Shown here one piece after another: positions 26,700 to 34,020 of a stretch of 64,000 nucleotides of DNA. A program made the translations under genes and the position numbers. The DNA lies in contig JADKCL010000010.1 of NCBI GenBank assembly GCA_016718825.1, forward strand, positions 62,001 to 126,000, written 5' to 3'. Every line of letters starts with the position of its first letter. The first letter of the stretch is position 1. The DNA is from Bacteroidota bacterium. Lineage in GTDB: Bacteria; Bacteroidota; Bacteroidia; J057; JADKCL01. The notes beneath the pieces are model-generated. The model was not told the origin of the DNA. It saw nothing but the letters and a program-made list of their open reading frames with translations, and did no database searches.

Positions 26700-27254
26700 T
26701 TACACCGAAACAACCTCTTTCACGCCCGGAACCATGCGCGTGAGCAAACCTTCGATTCCCATTTTGAGGGTCATTGTCGAGCTTGGACAACCTGAACATG
26801 CGCCTTGCATCTTGAGTTTGACGACGCCATCAACGAAACTTTCGAAGATCACATCACCGCCATCCATTGCCACCGCAGGCCTGATGTTGTCGTTGAGGAG
26901 CTGCTTGATGCGCATCACGGTCTCGTCCTCCTCGAGAACTTCGTTTTCGTCGCCATCTTCCAGACCTTCAATGGCAGGTTTGCCGGTTTCTAAAAATGCT
27001 GCAATGGCCTTTTTGATGGGAGGAATCGCAGTTTCCCAAGTCGTATCTGACGCTTTGGTGACGGAAACAAAATTGCCGCTGATAAAAACGGCCTTCACGA
27101 AGGCAAGCTCAAACACCTGCTTGGCAAGCGGGGATTGACCGGCGGCTGTTGGATCTTCAAAGTCGGCACTGCCTTGGCGCAACAAAATCTTCTGCGTCAC
27201 AAACTTGAGCGTGGCAGGGTTTGGGGTAATCTCCGTGTATATCATCGCATTCAT
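26700..27254 (-). CDS. Nfu/NifU-type iron-sulfur cluster scaffold
   Basis: A 184-residue protein with two domains: an N-terminal Nfu_N domain (IYTEITPNPATLKFVTQKILL ... VKAVFISGNFVSVTK) and a C-terminal NifU-like domain (IKQLLNDNIRPAVAMDGGDVIFESF) with the cluster-binding CSGCPSS. It carries and delivers Fe-S clusters to target proteins in the cytosol. The ATG at 27254 is preferred; an ATG three codons further in would also fit. A TATTTTTG -7 box lies upstream at 27273-27280. Confidence 0.93.
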   Translation of the reverse strand: MNAMIYTEITPNPATLKFVTQKILLRQGSADFEDPTAAGQSPLAKQVFELAFVKAVFISGNFVSVTKASDTTWETAIPPIKKAIAAFLETGKPAIEGLEDGDENEVLEEDETVMRIKQLLNDNIRPAVAMDGGDVIFESFVDGVVKLKMQGACSGCPSSTMTLKMGIEGLLTRMVPGVKEVVSV

Positions 27255-27272
27255 ACTTTTTGTCAAGTGGCC

Positions 27273-27280
27273 CAAAAATA
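27273..27280 (-). promoter_or_regulatory. -7 box for the Nfu gene
   Basis: On the minus strand this reads TATTTTTG, a full TAnnTTTG match 19 nt before the ATG at 27254. No TTG is well placed at -33. Confidence 0.5.
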
Positions 27281-27307
27281 CAACCAATTGGGCAAATCTA
27301 ACATGGA

Positions 27308-27331
27308 CTTATCGCTTATATCGGCGATAAG
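27308..27331. repeat. Palindrome between divergent genes
   Basis: CTTATCGC and GCGATAAG form an 8-bp perfect inverted repeat with an 8-nt spacer, midway between the divergent Nfu and DUF3276 promoters. It could be an operator; no protein is known for it here. Confidence 0.45.
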
Positions 27332-27402
27332 CAAGGGTAAGCACGCAACCGATCAACCACCTAAAAGGTTTTAGATTTTTTTCAGGGCGGTTGGTTTTCT
27401 TG

Positions 27403-27432
27403 TTGTGTTACGAAATAGAAATGATATATTTG
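27403..27432 (+). promoter_or_regulatory. Promoter of the DUF3276 gene
   Basis: TTG at 27403-27405, a 19-nt spacer and TATATTTG at 27425-27432. Because transcription would start near 27439, codons before that cannot be used, which fixes the start codon downstream at GTG 27465. Confidence 0.6.
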
Positions 27433-27464
27433 TTTGGAGTTACTATAAAAACGTAGGCAGAGTA

Positions 27465-27860
27465 GTGGATAATTCTAACAACAACAGGGCGGAGGTTTAC
27501 TCAACGAAGATTCGTGCTGGAAAGCGCACCTATTTTTTTGATGTAAAGGAAACACGGTCGAATGATTACTATATCACGATCACCGAGAGCAAGCGTCGAT
27601 TCTCGGGCGAAGGCTATGACAAACACAAAATTTTCCTGTACAAGGAGGATTTCAACAAGTTCATGTCCTGCCTGAACGACACGATTGACCATGTCAAGCT
27701 CAACTTGATGCCTGACTACAACTACGATGAGTTTGATCGGGAGCCTTACTATGACGACGAGGAGGAAGAGGACGTGCCGCGTATCGCTGCAGAGTCACGT
27801 CCGCCTTACGGTCACAACGATGGCCGCTCGAATGAGCAATCAACGACCCGCTGGGACTGA
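27465..27860 (+). CDS. DUF3276 (PUR-alpha-like) nucleic-acid-binding protein
   Basis: A 131-residue protein of the Bacteroidota DUF3276 family, related to PUR-alpha single-stranded DNA/RNA-binding proteins. The core KIRAGKRTYFFDVKETRSNDYYITITESKRRF ... DKHKIFLYKEDFNKFMSCLNDTIDHVK covers the PUR repeat; the C-terminus is acidic (YYDDEEEEDVPR) and low-complexity. The start is taken as GTG at 27465 because a well-formed promoter occupies 27403-27432 and family members begin shortly before this core. A frame open from 27405 would begin inside the promoter. A terminator follows at 27882. Confidence 0.88.
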   Translation: MDNSNNNRAEVYSTKIRAGKRTYFFDVKETRSNDYYITITESKRRFSGEGYDKHKIFLYKEDFNKFMSCLNDTIDHVKLNLMPDYNYDEFDREPYYDDEEEEDVPRIAAESRPPYGHNDGRSNEQSTTRWD

Positions 27861-27881
27861 TTGATTGCAAATAAGAAATGA

Positions 27882-27917
27882 AATGTGCTGCGCCCTGAAA
27901 AGCCAGCACATTTTTTG
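27882..27917 (+). terminator. Intrinsic terminator after DUF3276 gene
   Basis: AATGTGCTG (27882-27890) pairs with CAGCACATT (27904-27912) and is followed by a short T-run. The -7 box of ychF begins directly after it. Confidence 0.75.
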
Positions 27918-27925
27918 TATTTTTG
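27918..27925 (+). promoter_or_regulatory. -7 box for ychF
   Basis: TATTTTTG followed by CACC, the form also seen at 22047. The -33 position has only CTG. The leader to the ATG at 28012 is about 80 nt. Confidence 0.5.
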
Positions 27926-28011
27926 CACCTTGTTTTTTGGGCGGTCATCCTCGATTTCTGGTGTGATTCCCCACCTTTGAAAGTTTAGCTTTAAACGAAG
28001 AAAACTCCTTT

Positions 28012-29109
28012 ATGGGCTTCAAATGCGGTATTGTCGGCCTACCCAACGTGGGCAAATCGACCCTTTTCAATTCACTTTCCTCTGCAAAAGCTGAGGCAGC
28101 CAATTTCCCGTTCTGCACCATCGAGCCCAACATCGGCATGGTCATGGTGCCAGATCCGCGCTTGGACAAGCTCACGGAAATCGTTCAGCCCAAGGCAGTT
28201 CAGCCGGCTGTTGTGAAAATCGTCGACATCGCCGGACTCGTGAAAGGCGCAAGTCGCGGTGAAGGACTCGGCAACCAATTCCTTGGCAACATTCTCGAGT
28301 GTCAGGCCATCATCCATGTGCTGCGCTGCTTTGAAAATGAAAACATCATCCACGTCGAAGGCAGCGTCAATCCGATCCGCGACAAGGAAATCATCGACTT
28401 GGAACTGCAATTCAAGGACCTGGACCTGCTCGAAAAGCGGCTCGAAAGGGTGCAAAAATTGACCAAGGGTGGCAACAAGGACGCGCTGAAGCAAGTCGAG
28501 GTCGTGAAATCGATCATCGCGCACATCCAGCAAGGCCTGAACGCCCGCACCCTCGATTTGACGCCCGAGGAATGGGAAGTCGTGGACGACATCGGGCTCA
28601 TCACGAGAAAGCCTGTCCTCTATTGCTGCAACGTGAATGAAGCCGACATGGTCAATGGCAATGCATTCGTCGAATCCGTCCGTACAGTCGCCGCAAAAGA
28701 AGGCGCGGAGGTCATGACGATCTGTGCTGCATTTGAAGAGGAACTGACACAACTCGAGGATTTGGAAGAACGCAAGCTCTTCCTCGAAGACGCGGGATTG
28801 ACCGAACCAAGCCTGAATGTGCTCATCCGCAAGGCTTATCACATGCTCGAACTCCAAACGTACTTCACTGCAGGTGTCAAGGAAGTACGTGCTTGGACGA
28901 TCCACAAAGGATTCAAAGCGCCACAAGCCGCAGGCGTGATCCATACCGACTTCGAAAAGGGATTCATCCGCGCCGAGGTCATCAAATATGCGGACTTCGT
29001 ACATTACCGTTCGGAGGCAGCTGTGAAGGAAGCAGGCAAAATGTCGGTCGAAGGCAAGGAATACGTGGTACAGGACGGCGATATCATGCATTTCAGGTTC
29101 AACGTGTAG
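28012..29109 (+). CDS. ychF: Ribosome-binding ATPase YchF/OLA1
   Basis: A 365-residue Obg-like P-loop protein, full length. G1 is GLPNVGKST at about residues 8-16, G2 is FPFCTIEPN, and G3 is DIAGLVKGAS; the G4 position reads NVNEAD instead of NKxD, the family feature that explains its preference for ATP over GTP. A coiled-coil insertion follows, then a C-terminal TGS domain (GVKEVRAWTIHKGFKAPQAAGVIHTDFEKGFIRAEVIKYADF). It binds ribosomes and is involved in stress and translation control in other bacteria. Confidence 0.98.
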   Translation: MGFKCGIVGLPNVGKSTLFNSLSSAKAEAANFPFCTIEPNIGMVMVPDPRLDKLTEIVQPKAVQPAVVKIVDIAGLVKGASRGEGLGNQFLGNILECQAIIHVLRCFENENIIHVEGSVNPIRDKEIIDLELQFKDLDLLEKRLERVQKLTKGGNKDALKQVEVVKSIIAHIQQGLNARTLDLTPEEWEVVDDIGLITRKPVLYCCNVNEADMVNGNAFVESVRTVAAKEGAEVMTICAAFEEELTQLEDLEERKLFLEDAGLTEPSLNVLIRKAYHMLELQTYFTAGVKEVRAWTIHKGFKAPQAAGVIHTDFEKGFIRAEVIKYADFVHYRSEAAVKEAGKMSVEGKEYVVQDGDIMHFRFNV

Positions 29110-29233
29110 TGAGCAATTAGAAGTTAGCAGGTAGCAGTTGGACTACCTTCGTTTTCAAACCGGGTGAAGGCTATTTTCAAAAGCCCGGATTTTGGAAAAT
29201 ACGTAGATTGGTTAATCAAATAGCGAGAAAGTC

Positions 29234-29551
29234 ATGAGCGATATTTCAGTCAAAGAATTGAAGGAACTGATGGATGCGGGCACTGCCCCCAAGATCATCG
29301 ACGTGCGCGAAATCCATGAATTTGAAACGGATCACATTGATGCCGAAAACATTCCCATGGGTGAAATTCCAGGTCGCCTTGCCGAATTGGAGCAATACAA
29401 AAACAAGGATTTGATCCTTTGCTGCCGCAGCGGTGGCCGCAGCGGGAACATTACCAACTACCTGCGTTCGCAAGGTTTTAACTGTGCGCGCAACCTGACG
29501 GGCGGCATGTTGGCTTGGCAGGCACAGATTGATCCGACCTTCAAGATTTAA
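29234..29551 (+). CDS. Rhodanese-like domain protein
   Basis: A 105-residue single-domain rhodanese. The N-terminal ELKELMDAGTAPKIIDVREIHEFETDHI and the active loop CRSGGRS, with the persulfide-carrying cysteine, are clear; GGMLAWQ closes the domain. The family moves sulfane sulfur or acts in cyanide/thiosulfate sulfurtransfer. It has no signal peptide, so it is cytosolic. It lies 15 nt before mltG and may be co-transcribed. It is not linked to the sulfur operon at 14-16 kb. Confidence 0.93.
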   Translation: MSDISVKELKELMDAGTAPKIIDVREIHEFETDHIDAENIPMGEIPGRLAELEQYKNKDLILCCRSGGRSGNITNYLRSQGFNCARNLTGGMLAWQAQIDPTFKI

Positions 29552-29566
29552 CCGCAGTTCATTCGA

Positions 29567-30598
29567 ATGCGGAAATTCCTCAAAATCACGGCATTGGTGC
29601 TGTTGTTGCTGGCTGTGGCTGCTGGCGGATTTGCGTATTGGCAGGCTTGGAAAGACAATGTAAACCCCAAACTGAAGGAAGGATTTGCATTGTACATTCC
29701 AAAAGGTAGTACCTATGAGGATGTCATTCGCAGCCTCGAGGAGCAGCAAGTGCTTCAAAGTGTCTCGAGTTTCAAACTGATTGCCGGCATTCGGAAATAC
29801 GATCGTTTGGTGAAGCCCGGCCGATATGAGATCAAACGCGGTTTGAACAACTGGAAACTTGTCGAGAAACTGCGTGCAGGTGCCCAAGATCAGATGAAAT
29901 TGCGGATTGGTTCGCATCGCACGATCATGGAAGTCGCCGGCGAAATCGCGCAGCAGGTTGATCTTGATACGGCAAGCTTGCTCGGGAAAATGCGCGACAA
30001 AGCCTATTTGGAGGAATACGGTGTAGATCCGAAGACGATTCGCAACATTCTGATTCCCAATACCTACTTCGTTTATTGGACACTTTCCGAGGATGATTTG
30101 TTCAGGAAGCTGAAAAACAATTTCGACCTATTCTGGACTGCAGACCGCAAAGCCAAGGCAGCCACGCAGGAACTCAGCATCCACGAGGTGATGACGCTTG
30201 CATCGATTGTGCAGTCGGAGACCTATATGACGCAGGAGCGCCCCACGGTCGCAGGACTTTATTTGAATCGGCTTCACAACAACATTCCCTTACAAGCCGA
30301 TCCCACCTTGATCTACGCAGCAGGTGATTTCACCATCAAACGCGTTTTGAACGAGCACAAACTCATCGACAGTCCCTATAACACCTATATGTATGCCGGA
30401 TTGCCACCTGGACCGATCAACAATCCCGAACTGAGCGCGATCGAGGCGGTTTTGAACCCTGAGAAGCATGACTATATATTTATGTGTGCCAAGGCTGACT
30501 TTTCTGGCTTCCACAACTTCTCCCGCACGCTTGCGCAGCACAACCAATATGCGCGTGAATACCAGGCTGCGATGAACAAAAAGAAGGTTTATCGCTAA
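29567..30598 (+). CDS. mltG: Endolytic murein transglycosylase MltG
   Basis: A 343-residue YceG-like protein anchored by one N-terminal membrane helix (FLKITALVLLLLAVAAGGFAYW). It cuts nascent glycan strands within the chain, setting their length. The catalytic glutamate lies in LASIVQSET, and family motifs ERPTVAGLYLNRL, PLQADPTLIYA and NTYMYAGLPPGPINNPELSAIEAVLNP follow. Its length and architecture are typical. Confidence 0.96.
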   Translation: MRKFLKITALVLLLLAVAAGGFAYWQAWKDNVNPKLKEGFALYIPKGSTYEDVIRSLEEQQVLQSVSSFKLIAGIRKYDRLVKPGRYEIKRGLNNWKLVEKLRAGAQDQMKLRIGSHRTIMEVAGEIAQQVDLDTASLLGKMRDKAYLEEYGVDPKTIRNILIPNTYFVYWTLSEDDLFRKLKNNFDLFWTADRKAKAATQELSIHEVMTLASIVQSETYMTQERPTVAGLYLNRLHNNIPLQADPTLIYAAGDFTIKRVLNEHKLIDSPYNTYMYAGLPPGPINNPELSAIEAVLNPEKHDYIFMCAKADFSGFHNFSRTLAQHNQYAREYQAAMNKKKVYR

Positions 30599-30702
30599 CA
30601 AATATCATCGCTGGATAGGTAATGATTTGATTTACGAACCATTAACTTTGTCAAAAGCAAAAATCCAGGCGACCATGCTCGGACGAGTGAAAATCCCGGC
30701 GG

Positions 30703-31749
30703 ATGAGAAAATGGATTCAAAATATTAAAGAATTCGTACTGGCACACTGGGAGGTGTGGCGTGATCGTTTGAACAAAATTCGGCCCCGTTTTCTTGGCGG
30801 AGCGGGTCTTGCGGATGTTTTGGTCTTCTTTTTCCAAGGAATGGGACATCGGCGTTTTACGCTGAATGCCATGGCCATGGCCTACCGGTTTTTCTTCGCG
30901 ATTTTTCCAGCCTTGATCCTGATTTTCACGCTGGTACCGATCATTCCGATTCCGGAGTTGCGCGGCCAAGTGACAGGAATGATTTCCGCTGTGGTCCCAA
31001 GCGACAGCATGGGATTCATGGATCGCGTCGTCAATGAATTTTTCTCAAAGCCATCCGCAGGTTTGGTCTACGTCAACGTCATCCTGCTTTTCTTCAGTAC
31101 AATGAGCGGAATCAAAGTGATGATGAGTGCCTTCAGCAAGGACAGTCATCATTTCCGGCAGCGCAACGTTTTGCACTTCAACTTTGTAGCTTTTATTCTG
31201 CTATTGGGGTTGCTGGTGATCTTTCTGGGGACGATCGGCTTGCTTGTCGGCGAGGAGGTAATGGTAAACAGCTTGAAACGAAGCGGCGAACTCGTTTCCG
31301 GCGGCTGGGAACACATATTGATAGGAACGATTTTCTGGATACTGATGTATGCCGGATTGCTTTTTGCGGTTTCCTTGCTGTATTATCTCGGACCTGACAC
31401 GCACAAGCGTGGCCGTTTCTTTTCCCCGGGTTCCATCGCCGGCAGTGTATTGATTTTGTTGGCGGTGACGGCCTTCAGGCTCTTTTTTGCGCAGTTTGCC
31501 AACTACAACAAAGTCTATGGTAGTCTCAGCGCCATCATGGTGCTGATGGTTTGGTTTTATTGGATTTCGATCGTCTTGCTGATCGGATTTGAGCTGAATG
31601 CAGCCATTTTGGCAGCAAGCAGCAGGATGGTTGGCGGCCCCGATGCCAATGATGGCGTCATTGAAAGGCGGCGTGAAGGCGAGACTGCAGACGAAAAACG
31701 CTCAAGGCCCAAAAAACATCGCCCGAGTTCTCACCCGGGCGACCTCTAA
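30703..31749 (+). CDS. YihY/BrkB family inner-membrane protein
   Basis: A 348-residue protein with about six hydrophobic segments (for example FFFAIFPALILIFTLVPIIPI, VYVNVILLFFSTMSG, FVAFILLLGLLVIFLG, ILMYAGLLFAVSLLYYLGP and YWISIVLLIGFELNAAIL). YKVYGSLSAIMVLMVWFYW-like and FELNAA motifs are hallmarks of the YihY/virulence factor BrkB family, once misnamed RNase BN. Function is unsettled; a transporter role is suspected. The C-terminus is charged (RRREGETADEKRSRPKKHR). Confidence 0.9.
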   Translation: MRKWIQNIKEFVLAHWEVWRDRLNKIRPRFLGGAGLADVLVFFFQGMGHRRFTLNAMAMAYRFFFAIFPALILIFTLVPIIPIPELRGQVTGMISAVVPSDSMGFMDRVVNEFFSKPSAGLVYVNVILLFFSTMSGIKVMMSAFSKDSHHFRQRNVLHFNFVAFILLLGLLVIFLGTIGLLVGEEVMVNSLKRSGELVSGGWEHILIGTIFWILMYAGLLFAVSLLYYLGPDTHKRGRFFSPGSIAGSVLILLAVTAFRLFFAQFANYNKVYGSLSAIMVLMVWFYWISIVLLIGFELNAAILAASSRMVGGPDANDGVIERRREGETADEKRSRPKKHRPSSHPGDL

Positions 31750-32057
31750 CTGTTGATTGATAACCTTTCACTGTTGATGTAAGAAATTTTGCATTCGTAA
31801 CCGAATGTTCCAAAACAAAAAGGAACAATTATTCGGAACAAAGCAAGCAAACCCACCTCGCCCTACTTTCGTTCTATCAGAAAAAGCATCCCCAATTCTA
31901 CACAATCGCAATCAAGAGACCAAGAATCTCTATGAACTTTCACCCAATTGAGGACTTTTGCCTTTTGACCGATTCGGAAATTAATGGGAATTTTAGCGCT
32001 CAAAAGTACTTGTAAGAATTCACTTATTTTTGCGAATCAACCATTCATGGAAGAAGG
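31750..32057. other. Gene-free stretch with nested hairpin and a promoter box
   Basis: About 300 nt. It contains a nested inverted repeat at 31801-31836 (outer CCGAAT/ATTCGG, inner GTTCC/GGAAC), possibly a transcript end for the BrkB-type gene, and a plus-strand TATTTTTG box at 32025-32032 pointing into a short frame at 32058. Confidence 0.45.
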
Positions 32058-32109
32058 ATGCTGACAATGACAACCCATCAGCGAGCAGATGATGCCGACG
32101 AAACAGCAA

Positions 32110-32565
32110 TTAGTATGATTGAAGATCCAAACGAGGAAATTGATTGTACAAATTTCTTTCGCCGGGCCGTTGAATCGTGTAAGAAGATGGCACATGCATG
32201 GAAATCGAGACAATGACAAGGGCCAAGGCGATCATTAGGCAGGTCACCAATGCGATGAATTCCTTTTTTGCAGCACCCTTGCGACAATTCCACCACCAAA
32301 TTCCAGCAATGATTCCATTCCAAACCGGCAACCAAATCAGCAAAGGATTGAGGGTGATCCTCACCACAGTATCCCCCATCAAATTCTCGGACTCCATTCG
32401 CGTCCAGCGACTTACGAAGAACAAAACAATTTGCAGGAGGGTAAGTAAACCGGAAACAACGACAATGACCTTGCCTAGCATCCAACGGCTGCTGATGGGA
32501 TTTGCAAATTCCTGATTCCGTTCAGTAGGATTGCTTTCGCTCTCCGCCCATTCATCGTTTTTCAT
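32110..32565 (-). CDS. Small membrane protein coupled to the DUF1016 gene
   Basis: A 151-residue protein, not recognised. A polar N-terminus (about 30 residues) is followed by three hydrophobic segments: MLGKVIVVVSGLLTLLQIVLFFV, LNPLLIWLPVWNGIIAGIWWW and FIALVTCLMIALALVIVSI. The tail is polar. Its ATG follows the TAA of the upstream DUF1016 gene with no gap, so translation is probably coupled. Whether it works with that nuclease is an open question. Confidence 0.65.
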   Translation of the reverse strand: MKNDEWAESESNPTERNQEFANPISSRWMLGKVIVVVSGLLTLLQIVLFFVSRWTRMESENLMGDTVVRITLNPLLIWLPVWNGIIAGIWWWNCRKGAAKKEFIALVTCLMIALALVIVSISMHVPSSYTIQRPGERNLYNQFPRLDLQSY

Positions 32566-33723
32566 TTAGCTTCGCTTTGGGTTGACAAGCTCCTCCATTT
32601 CCTTTCGGAGGAAATCCTTGAGTTCGCTTTCGCTTGGAAGGGCAACACGGTACCTGCTAACGAAAATGCTGCTGTCCAAGCCAGCAGTAGCAAACTCTAC
32701 GTGCTCAGCATCCTTGGCAGTACACATCAAAATACCAATCGGCGGATTGTCACCTTCCAGCATTTCATATTTTCTGTAATACCCAAGATAGAAGTTCAGT
32801 TGTCCCACTTGGGTATGGTCAAATTTCTCACTTTTGAGCTCAATGAGCACATTGCAGCGCAAAATCCGGTGGTAAAAAACCAGATCAATGAAGTATTGTT
32901 GATTGTCGACCACAATTCGTTTTTGCCTTGCCTCGAAGCAGAAACCTTTTCCAAGTTCCAACAAGAATTCCTCCAAATTGTCCATCAAAGCAGCCTCAAA
33001 CTCCTTCTCCGTATAAAGCTCCTTGGATTTAAGTCCCAAGAATTCAAACACGTAGGTGTCTCGAATGACGTCTTGCGGCCCCATTTGTTCTAACCCATTT
33101 TGCGCCGTAAGGAGTAGCTTCACTTTGTCGACGCTTAATCCGGTCCGTTCAAAAAGAAGGCTCCCAACTTGTCGCCGCAATTCCCGCACGCTCCATCCGC
33201 CACGAATACATTCGGCCTCGTAAAAAGTTCGTGCCAATGGGTTGTCCACATCAAAAAGCTCGACCAAATGAGAGAAAGATAGTCGCATCAAAATTGTTTT
33301 GGCGGGCACCATTACCTCGGTGCTTTTGAATTTTGCAGACACTGTCTGCAAAATTGCTTCATCCTCATTGTCAGTACTTAGAAATTTCGCAGACACCGTC
33401 TGCAAAATCTTTGGAAGGGGTGCATGCAGCAACTCGAAGTAGCCCACCAAGGCTTCTCCAAAGGTTGGGTAAGACAAGAAAAATCGCCGGAACAGATAAA
33501 GGCTTCTTGCAGATAAACCGTCGAGACTGAGACGTTGCGCAAGCTTTTCAAGAAGGGCTTCACCGTACTTCCCACGATCTTCCCCTCGAAGTTCAAATTC
33601 GACAATGTAGCAACCCATGATCCAGTTTCGGGCTGTCAATGAGGCATTTACAGCCCGAAGGGCATTGTTTCGCAGCACTTGGTCGGCTTCATGCAGGATG
33701 AGTTGAAGTTGGTCAAAATACAT
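32566..33723 (-). CDS. DUF1016 family PD-(D/E)XK nuclease-domain protein (YhcG-like)
   Basis: A 385-residue protein of the DUF1016/YhcG family. The N-terminal domain (YFDQLQLILHEADQVLRNNALRAVNASLTARNWIMGCYIVEFE ...) is the DUF1016_N region; the C-terminal half carries the PD-(D/E)XK nuclease core (QQYFIDLVFYHRILRCNVLIELKSEKFDHTQVGQLNFYLGYY, with D, ELK and Q). Family members have been linked to DNA repair or restriction-like defence; the role here is unknown. Two in-frame copies of ILQTVSAKF, 18 residues apart, are encoded by palindromic DNA (33330-33408) and look like insertions. The ATG at 33723 is chosen because it begins the conserved domain; a longer frame runs into the tRNA. Confidence 0.88.
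   Translation of the reverse strand: MYFDQLQLILHEADQVLRNNALRAVNASLTARNWIMGCYIVEFELRGEDRGKYGEALLEKLAQRLSLDGLSARSLYLFRRFFLSYPTFGEALVGYFELLHAPLPKILQTVSAKFLSTDNEDEAILQTVSAKFKSTEVMVPAKTILMRLSFSHLVELFDVDNPLARTFYEAECIRGGWSVRELRRQVGSLLFERTGLSVDKVKLLLTAQNGLEQMGPQDVIRDTYVFEFLGLKSKELYTEKEFEAALMDNLEEFLLELGKGFCFEARQKRIVVDNQQYFIDLVFYHRILRCNVLIELKSEKFDHTQVGQLNFYLGYYRKYEMLEGDNPPIGILMCTAKDAEHVEFATAGLDSSIFVSRYRVALPSESELKDFLRKEMEELVNPKRS
33330..33408. repeat. Two palindromic elements inside the DUF1016 gene
   Basis: Two 25-nt units, 33330-33354 and 33384-33408, each consist of 11-nt inverted arms around a 3-nt centre. The first is perfect and the second has one arm mismatch. They lie 54 nt apart, a multiple of three, and each encodes ILQTVSAKF. 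Confidence 0.85.
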
Positions 33724-33837
33724 TGTAAATCTAGATTTGGGTTTCGTAACTGTTTCAATCTTAAATGGCCACCCCAAAATAGACAAAAATAGAACACAAA
33801 ACGGCGATCTCATCTTTCGATAAAATCGCCGTTTCAG

Positions 33838-33922
33838 CGGAAGCGGAGGGATTCGAACCCCCGGTGAGTTGCCCCACAACGGTTTTCAAGACCGCCGCAT
33901 TCGACCGCTCTGCCACACTTCC
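33838..33922 (-). tRNA. tRNA-Ser (anticodon UGA)
   Basis: An 85-nt cloverleaf with a long variable arm. The 7-bp acceptor stem pairs GGAAGTG with CGCTTCC; the anticodon loop CTTGAAA holds TGA; the T-loop GGTTCGAATCC is intact. The 3' CCA is not encoded. It is transcribed on the minus strand, upstream of the DUF1016 gene. Confidence 0.95.
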
Positions 33923-34020
33923 GGTGCGAAACTACGAAGATTTAAGAATTGCCAAAGGGATTTTTTGCCTTTCATCGTTCGAAAGTTGCCTGAAAATCGG
34001 TTTTATTTCTAAATTGAAGC

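Noticed and set aside
28072..29091. Minus-strand frame of 339 codons
   Set aside because: Antisense shadow of ychF, whose GTPase motifs are unmistakable.
31801..31836. Nested inverted repeat as an intrinsic terminator
   Set aside because: The arms are short and interrupted and no T-run follows, so it is recorded only as a structure within the gap.
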